Assembly: GCA_036339395.1 (NCBI GenBank) | Contig: JAYZBD010000015.1 | Span: 1 to 20,919, forward strand | DNA length: 20,919 bases | Origin: SP202 sp036339395 | GTDB lineage: Bacteria; Planctomycetota; Phycisphaerae; Phycisphaerales; SM1A02 | Direction: 5' to 3' | Shown here: positions 16,639 to 20,919 of the stretch, one piece after another | Position numbering within the stretch: position 1 is the stretch's first letter | Layout: every line of letters starts with the position of its first letter | The notes under the pieces: model-generated | The model's database searches: none | Seen by the model: the letters and a program-made list of their open reading frames with translations, nothing else | Told to the model about the DNA's origin: nothing | Program-made: the position numbers and the translations under genes

Positions 16639-17897
16639 GAGGCGCCGGGTTCCCTGGCGAATCCGATTACGGTGAATGGAACCGAATGATTCGATGACAT
16701 GAGCTGGATCCGCCCCATGAAGACTCCGCGGTGGTCCGGTGATGGTGTCACGCGTACACGGAGATTTGTACGCTTCCCGTCGACGTGCGGCTCGAAGCCG
16801 ACCAGTTCGGCCTTGAATGCCGTGGTATCCGCTTTGACTGTATCGACGACATCTTCGGCAGAGGCCGTTGACATGCCACTGACCGGCAGGAGGAACTCGA
16901 CACTTCGACCGGAATCCACAGGATCGAGCACGACGCGACGATCGAGAAAGAACCAGGGGCGATCCCCTCGGGGCTGAATCCGATCAATCTTGTGGTTCAA
17001 GGGAACTGCAATGACTGGAGCATCAAGGTGATCCGTTTCCACGAGCAGGCAGAATGGGATGCGTTCACCAGATGCATCAAGCCCTGTCTCCTGATCGTAG
17101 TCGGACATGTCCCAGCGAATGATCTGCGAGATGGATGGAGCCATCGATGCTGCCCCCGACTGGAAGACCGGGGCCTCCCCCGCGACCCGCGTCACCTGGA
17201 ATGGCTGACCATCCATCGAACGAAGGGTCAGCAACCCCGTAGTCCGGTAGGTCTCCTCCTCGTAGCCCCTGGGGTGCATCCTGATGTCACGTGGCAGTGA
17301 TGAGACAGCCTGGCTGATGACGCCCTTGATGGAAATGGTCGTCGGTGCCAGGTCCTCGTACTGGACCACCACCTTGACCGAGTTCTTGTCCTTTGGAGTC
17401 AGGTCAGCGGCCATGATCGCAGTCAAGGGCATTGAAGCACCAGGTTGAAGCAGGCCCGGGTTCATCTCAACAGTCGTACAGGAACAGGTTCGCTTGGTCC
17501 CCAGGATACGAATCGCCGAGGTCGAGTCGTTTCTCAACTCCACGGTTCGCCTCGTCAGGGACCCGGGTTTCATCACACCAAAGTCAAATCCCTCCGGAAG
17601 AATGGAAACCAAGGCAACCGGGTCATTCTCATCTCCTGCAGAAAGCGGGGCTGGAGGAGGGATTGTTGGAGCAATCGATGAGGCCGGGCTCGTGGGCGCC
17701 AAGGAGGCCCGCTCTGCCGGAGCAGTCTGTCTCCTGGGACGGTCCTGGTTCATGGTTGTGAACAGGTAGATGATCACCAGGAGGAGAACGCCTACGGCTA
17801 CCAGCGCAAGGAGCGCGTTGGCGGACAAGGCACGCCGGTGTATTCGTGATTGCCTGGGACTCCCTTGCATCTCGACAGTGTATCGCCCCTTCGGCAT
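16635..17897 (-). CDS. DUF1573 domain membrane-anchored protein
   Basis: From the ATG at 17897 this is 420 residues. A basic N-terminus and one membrane segment (about 28-47, LLALVAVGVLLLVIIYLF) are followed by a Pro/Ala/Ser-rich spacer and then a DUF1573 domain (about 100-190), recognisable from FDFGVMKPGSLTRRTVELRN and the TCSCTTVE cysteine pair. This domain is an immunoglobulin-like (ASH/MSP-type) fold common in planctomycetes and Bacteroidetes, with no established biochemical role. The rest (190-420) looks like further beta-rich repeats facing the periplasm. A TTG at 17912 and an ATG at 17870 are alternative starts; AAGGGG just before 17912 gives no clear choice. It is first in a coupled unit with ispD and the glycosyltransferase, perhaps for reasons of shared transcription only. 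Confidence 0.85.
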   Translation of the reverse strand: MPKGRYTVEMQGSPRQSRIHRRALSANALLALVAVGVLLLVIIYLFTTMNQDRPRRQTAPAERASLAPTSPASSIAPTIPPPAPLSAGDENDPVALVSILPEGFDFGVMKPGSLTRRTVELRNDSTSAIRILGTKRTCSCTTVEMNPGLLQPGASMPLTAIMAADLTPKDKNSVKVVVQYEDLAPTTISIKGVISQAVSSLPRDIRMHPRGYEEETYRTTGLLTLRSMDGQPFQVTRVAGEAPVFQSGAASMAPSISQIIRWDMSDYDQETGLDASGERIPFCLLVETDHLDAPVIAVPLNHKIDRIQPRGDRPWFFLDRRVVLDPVDSGRSVEFLLPVSGMSTASAEDVVDTVKADTTAFKAELVGFEPHVDGKRTNLRVRVTPSPDHRGVFMGRIQLMSSNHSVPFTVIGFAREPGAS

Positions 17898-17923
17898 GGG
17901 TTTGGAGTGCAACCCCTTGATGA

Positions 17924-17952
17924 TTGACGGTCATGGCATTGCACGGGAAGAT
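17924..17952 (+). promoter_or_regulatory. Candidate sigma-70-type promoter for tRNA-Leu
   Basis: TTGACG (17924-17929) is followed after 17 nt by GAAGAT (17947-17952). The -35 box matches the consensus at 5 of 6 positions, the -10 box at only 3 of 6. Spacing and distance (about 20 nt before the tRNA's first base) are right for a tRNA promoter. Confidence 0.4.
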
Positions 17953-17971
17953 GCCCTTGAACTGGAAAGAA

Positions 17972-18055
17972 GCCGGAGTGGCGGAATTGGCAGACGCGCC
18001 GGATTCAAAATCCGGTTCCCCTTGGGGAGTGTGGGTTCGAGTCCCACCTTCGGTA
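17972..18055 (+). tRNA. tRNA-Leu (anticodon CAA)
   Basis: An 84-base gene folds as a class II tRNA. The acceptor GCCGGAG pairs with CTTCGGT (two G-U wobbles), the D-arm region reads TGGCGGAATTGGCAGACGCG, and the anticodon stem CCGGA/TCCGG holds loop TTCAAAA with CAA at 18006-18008. There is a long variable arm (TCCCC/GGGGA) and a T-arm GTGGG-TTCGAGT-CCCAC. The discriminator is A at 18055 and CCA is not encoded (TTT follows), so CCA must be added by nucleotidyltransferase. It decodes UUG. It is transcribed divergently from the DUF1573 gene. Confidence 0.96.
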
Positions 18056-18101
18056 TTTCTTCTGGACATACTCGAACCATGCACCCGGGAGCAGGCAACC
18101 A

Positions 18102-18218
18102 ATGGGCTCAAGGCGGAGTACACCTGCAGGGCGTCGAAGAGCCAGGCAGATAGCCTGGGGCATGATGTTGATCGGGGGGGCACTGATCGGGGCCGGACTT
18201 GCATATGTACTGCTCTGA
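18102..18218 (+). CDS. Putative 38-residue single-span membrane peptide
   Basis: I do not recognise it. The ATG at 18102 opens a 38-codon frame ending in TGA at 18216-18218. The first 17 residues carry seven Arg (cluster GRRRARQ) and no acidic residue; the remainder is a Gly-rich hydrophobic helix (MMLIGGALIGAGLAYVLL) with glycine-zipper spacing, ending directly at the stop. GGGAG lies about 10 nt upstream. This basic-then-hydrophobic design is what a real small inner-membrane protein looks like and follows the positive-inside rule with the N-terminus inside. It could share the tRNA transcript. Being so short, it may still be chance. Confidence 0.45.
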   Translation: MGSRRSTPAGRRRARQIAWGMMLIGGALIGAGLAYVLL

Positions 18219-18486
18219 ACGCAGCTAACCCGATCTGGCGACCCTTTGTCTCCATAATTTTCATTTCTACGCACCCAATTTCATCCATGTCCGTATACGC
18301 CTGTGTACAGGATGCAGCAAGGGCCGGGTCCCGAGGATGACTGGTCGGCCAGTCCCGTGCAAGGATTCCTCCTGAAGCGTGCCCTTCCGGGATCTTCAAC
18401 CTGTGAATGCAATGGTGAACATGCCCTGAATGTCGCGTGTCGTGCCCTAATTGCTGCTTGCCCCGCCACCCACCAAGGATTGAACC
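18219..18486. other. Non-coding stretch upstream of the ArsR-like gene
   Basis: These 268 bases contain no ORF with believable composition on either strand. A locally AT-rich patch (about 18246-18290, TCCATAATTTTCATTTC) may hold the promoter of the downstream regulator, but no clear -35/-10 pair is visible. Confidence 0.4.
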
Positions 18487-18954
18487 ATGGACATGAACAT
18501 GAACCGCGCCGTGAAGGCCGTTTCTCGATCCACCAAATCCCCCCACACCATGGACAAGTTGCTGACACTCCTGGGCGGCACTGTTCGACTTGCAATCATC
18601 CGGGAACTGCTTGTTGAGAGCAGGTCCGTCTCCAAGCTCGCCGACGCAGTTGAACAGAGCATCGGCCTTGTCAGCCACAACCTGAAACTCCTCCGGGAAC
18701 AGGGCCTGGTGGTATCAACACCATCTGCACGACACCGCTACTACAGCATGTCCCCACGCGTACAGGTGGAACACCATCCAGATGGCACGAGACTCGGGTT
18801 TACCGCCTCATGCGGTGAACGAGTGAGCCTCATGCTCCAGCATCAAGCGGAAGCTGTACACCGTGGTCCTCAAGCTGTGCAGGTACAAAAAACAGGTATC
18901 GAGAACTTCAAGAACCAGCGACAACCCGGTGAAATCGAGCATCGCCCCGGGTAA
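18487..18954 (+). CDS. ArsR-like winged-helix transcriptional regulator
   Basis: In this 155-residue protein, residues about 22-88 form an ArsR-type winged helix. The first helix reads LLTLLGGTVRLAIIRELL, the turn-helix SVSKLADAVEQS is followed by recognition helix IGLVSHNLKLLREQGL, and the wing is VVSTPSARHRYYSM. The metal-binding ELCVCDL motif of ArsR/SmtB is missing and no Cys lies in the helices, so a classical metal sensor is unlikely. After the wing comes a short beta-rich segment (VQVEHHPDGTRLGFTASCGERVSLML), then a polar tail with no known domain. The ATG at 18487 has AAGG 8 nt upstream; ATGs at codons 3 and 5 are possible starts. It is located just before, and in the same frame as, a secreted protein gene. 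The target is unknown. Confidence 0.75.
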   Translation: MDMNMNRAVKAVSRSTKSPHTMDKLLTLLGGTVRLAIIRELLVESRSVSKLADAVEQSIGLVSHNLKLLREQGLVVSTPSARHRYYSMSPRVQVEHHPDGTRLGFTASCGERVSLMLQHQAEAVHRGPQAVQVQKTGIENFKNQRQPGEIEHRPG

Positions 18955-19040
18955 AGGGGGTTTCGCTCAAAGAAACACCGATTCCCCTCCTCGTGGTTCC
19001 ATTCCCCACATCTTTCAGTAGTCTGTAAGTGGAAGAAACC

Positions 19041-19059
19041 GGGCCCCTTCCGCGGGCCC
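19041..19059 (+). promoter_or_regulatory. GGGCCC inverted repeat in surface-protein leader
   Basis: GGGCCC (19041-19046) and GGGCCC (19054-19059) are separated by 7 nt and can form a strong 6-bp hairpin. It lies in the gap between the ArsR-like stop and the secreted protein start at 19093 and abuts an in-frame ATG at 19060. It could be a terminator for the regulator gene (no T-tract follows) or a leader structure. Confidence 0.3.
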
Positions 19060-19092
19060 ATGCGAGGATGGAGAATCCCGGAGAACAACCCG

Positions 19093-20919
19093 ATGCATTT
19101 CAATGCTCCCACCGTCGCGGTGGCCTTCGCGGTCGCTGCCATCACGGCTTCAACATCCGCTTTCCCGCCAGCAACGCCGTTGGCAAAGCCACGACTGGCA
19201 CCTGCGCAAGCTGCTGAAAGGCCCGCAACTCGTGCCCTGCTCGAAGCATGTGACTCGACTGGCGAGAGCTTCTTCATTTCCGAGAACGTGGATACCCAGA
19301 CCATCATTCCCGGTGGCTCCCTGGCGTGCTACACCAATGACGGAACCTATGGGCATTCCTATGGTCGGTACCACGATCTTGCTGCCCATGCGCTCAATAG
19401 TGATGTTGAGCTCGTATGCGTCCACTGGGGGTTCGAAACCAATGACCTCCCCCTTGGAGTCGTGATCAATGTCTACAGGGATACGGATGGAGTCGCCGTA
19501 CCAGGCAGCAGCCCCGGCGACCTCTCCCTGGTGACAAGCATCAACGGGACGCTTCCGGCAGATTCGACCGACTTCTTCATGTCGGGAACGGCCGGCAGCC
19601 AGGCTACCTTGGGAATGTTCGACCTCATCTTCGTCGAGTTGGTCGTTCCCTCGGGCCAGTTGCCCAATGAATGGGACCTTCCTGGTCTTCATTGGATCGG
19701 AGCCAATGATGCCGGTGAAAGCTCTCCCAGCTGGATCAAAACCGAGAATGGCGAATGTGGCCTGAGCATGTGGTTCAATACCACGCAACTGGGATACCCG
19801 GACGTACACTGGGTCGAGTCGATCGAGGTTCGCGAAGCCCAAGCTCCTGATCCATGCAACGACCCACTCCCTGGAACCTGCCCCGCAGATGTTTCCGGAA
19901 CCGACGGCGCTCCTGATGGAACCGTAAACGTCTCCGACCTGCTTGCTGTCATTGCCAACTGGAACGCCACTGGCGACGGCACCTTCCGGCCACAGGGTGA
20001 TTGCCGTCCCATGCCCAGCGGCGACTGCACGGTCAACGTATCCGACCTTCTTGGCGTGATCGCCGAGTGGGGTGTCACCGACTGCACGCCTTCTGAACCC
20101 ACTGGAGCCTGCTGCGCAAGTGATGGCATCTGCACGGACGACACCCTGGAATCAGACTGCGATCCAACGGGTGGAAATACCTTCCATCCAGACCAGGCTT
20201 GCATTGATGTTCCATGCAGCGCCGAGGTCGACCTGGCACTCAATGAACTCCGGACAAACCAGCCTGGATCGGATGTAGATGAATACCTGGAGCTCTACGG
20301 CATTCCAGGCACCTCCATGGACGACCATGCATTCATCGTGATCGGAGATGGTGATCCCGGCGATTTCGGCGTCATCGAGGTTGCCTTGGACCTGTCTGGC
20401 TATTCGATCACGCCAGAGGGCACGTTCGTGATCGCCGAGGACACGTTCACCCTGGGTCTTCCCGATGTGATCACCTCGTTGAACTTCGAAAACAGCGACC
20501 AGGCAACCTACATGCTCGTTCGTGGCTTCACCGGCCTTGCCGGCGATGACCTCGATACCGATGATGACGGCACCCTTGACAGCACCCCATGGCTGTACGT
20601 CAAGGATGCCGTGGCCTTCATCGGCCCTGATCCGGCCACTGGCAACCCCGTCTATACCGACGAGACCGTTGGACCAGACGGCATTTACACCCCGGCCCAC
20701 GCCTTCCGTTGTCCCGATGGCAGCGGAACCTGGAACGTAGGCTGCTTCGATCTGCTCGCCGACACTCCAGGCGAGATGAACAACTGCGCAACTGGCGACA
20801 CTGATGGCGATGGCATCAACGACATATGTGACAACTGCCCTGATCTGGCCAACGAGGACCAGGCCGACTGCGATGGCGATGGCATTGGTGATGCCTGTGC
20901 GATCGCTGACGGGATTGCA
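19093..20919 (+). CDS. Secreted multidomain protein: dockerin-type repeats, LTD-like domain, TSP type-3 repeats (3' partial)
   Basis: The frame is open to the window end (609 codons), so the C-terminus is missing. A signal peptide (hydrophobic VAVAFAVAAI, cleavage plausible after A23, ASTSA) predicts export. Residues about 45-255 form a beta-rich planctomycete-type module of unknown function. Two dockerin-type Ca2+ repeats follow, at about 266-291 (DGTVNVSDLLAVIANWN) and 311-331 (GDCTVNVSDLLGVIAEWG). Then come a Cys-rich module (337-376, TGACCASDGIC), a lamin-tail-like (LTD) domain (about 378-500, LALNELRTN...EYLELYG) and thrombospondin type-3 repeats (569-606, DTDGDGINDICDNCPD). GGAG 9 nt before 19093 supports that start; the in-frame ATG at 19060 would add MRGWRIPENNP and a more basic n-region. 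It is likely cell-surface or extracellular; the binding partner is unknown. Confidence 0.88.
   Translation, partial: MHFNAPTVAVAFAVAAITASTSAFPPATPLAKPRLAPAQAAERPATRALLEACDSTGESFFISENVDTQTIIPGGSLACYTNDGTYGHSYGRYHDLAAHALNSDVELVCVHWGFETNDLPLGVVINVYRDTDGVAVPGSSPGDLSLVTSINGTLPADSTDFFMSGTAGSQATLGMFDLIFVELVVPSGQLPNEWDLPGLHWIGANDAGESSPSWIKTENGECGLSMWFNTTQLGYPDVHWVESIEVREAQAPDPCNDPLPGTCPADVSGTDGAPDGTVNVSDLLAVIANWNATGDGTFRPQGDCRPMPSGDCTVNVSDLLGVIAEWGVTDCTPSEPTGACCASDGICTDDTLESDCDPTGGNTFHPDQACIDVPCSAEVDLALNELRTNQPGSDVDEYLELYGIPGTSMDDHAFIVIGDGDPGDFGVIEVALDLSGYSITPEGTFVIAEDTFTLGLPDVITSLNFENSDQATYMLVRGFTGLAGDDLDTDDDGTLDSTPWLYVKDAVAFIGPDPATGNPVYTDETVGPDGIYTPAHAFRCPDGSGTWNVGCFDLLADTPGEMNNCATGDTDGDGINDICDNCPDLANEDQADCDGDGIGDACAIADGIA

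Noticed and set aside
17629..18678. 349-codon open frame on the minus strand
   Set aside because: It runs through the tRNA-Leu gene, the DUF1573 start and the ArsR-like gene in antisense, with low-complexity composition and no domain.
19900..20080. Possible DNA tandem repeat in the dockerin region
   Set aside because: The two copies share protein motif (VNVSDLL) and only partly the DNA; this is a paired calcium-binding motif, not a recent tandem duplication or CRISPR.
19150..20700. Minus-strand frames under the secreted protein (19150-19842, 19689-20243, 20152-20700)
   Set aside because: All are antisense to the continuous plus-strand frame with signal peptide, dockerin and TSP3 motifs, which explains the region fully.

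Overview
The window looks like chromosome from a planctomycete, most likely of the Phycisphaerae type. The main clue is the secreted protein at the right edge, which carries paired dockerin-type repeats, a Cys-rich module and thrombospondin type-3 calcium repeats, a combination common in planctomycete surface proteins. Moderately high GC, an abundant SPFH (band 7) set, a DUF1573 protein and a tRNA without encoded CCA are compatible with this. No phage, transposon, CRISPR or resistance island is visible; the gene content reads as core chromosome plus one unusual membrane operon.

Layout. At the left edge is the end of a fumarylacetoacetate-hydrolase family gene (+). It converges on a six-gene minus-strand operon running from 10487 down to 662. 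In transcription order this encodes a polytopic SPFH protein, an HflC-like SPFH protein, an HflK-like SPFH protein, an ABC ATPase with a long acidic tail, a large ABC-2 type membrane subunit, and a membrane-anchored helical-repeat-like protein. Four of the genes are joined by 4-nt ATGA overlaps in two sets, and all gaps are under 30 nt, so a single co-translated unit is likely. Divergent from it, across a 218-bp leader with competing hairpins, lie a second ABC-2 permease and uvrA (+), only 8 nt apart. uvrA converges with and slightly overlaps a minus-strand trio: DUF1573 protein, ispD, and a polyprenol-phosphate-sugar synthase-like glycosyltransferase with a GtrA domain. A divergent tRNA-Leu(CAA), a 38-codon small membrane ORF, an ArsR-like regulator and the start of the large secreted dockerin/TSP3 protein fill the right end.

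Functional reading. The most interesting unit is the SPFH + ABC operon: three SPFH scaffold proteins co-encoded with a complete ABC-2 exporter (ATPase plus permease) and an anchored partner, with an orphan permease of the same superfamily transcribed divergently. I infer a membrane-microdomain-organised export or membrane-maintenance machine. Its substrate cannot be read from sequence. The ispD/glycosyltransferase pair connects isoprenoid precursor synthesis to lipid-linked sugar transfer. The right end suggests a regulator beside a calcium-binding cell-surface protein.
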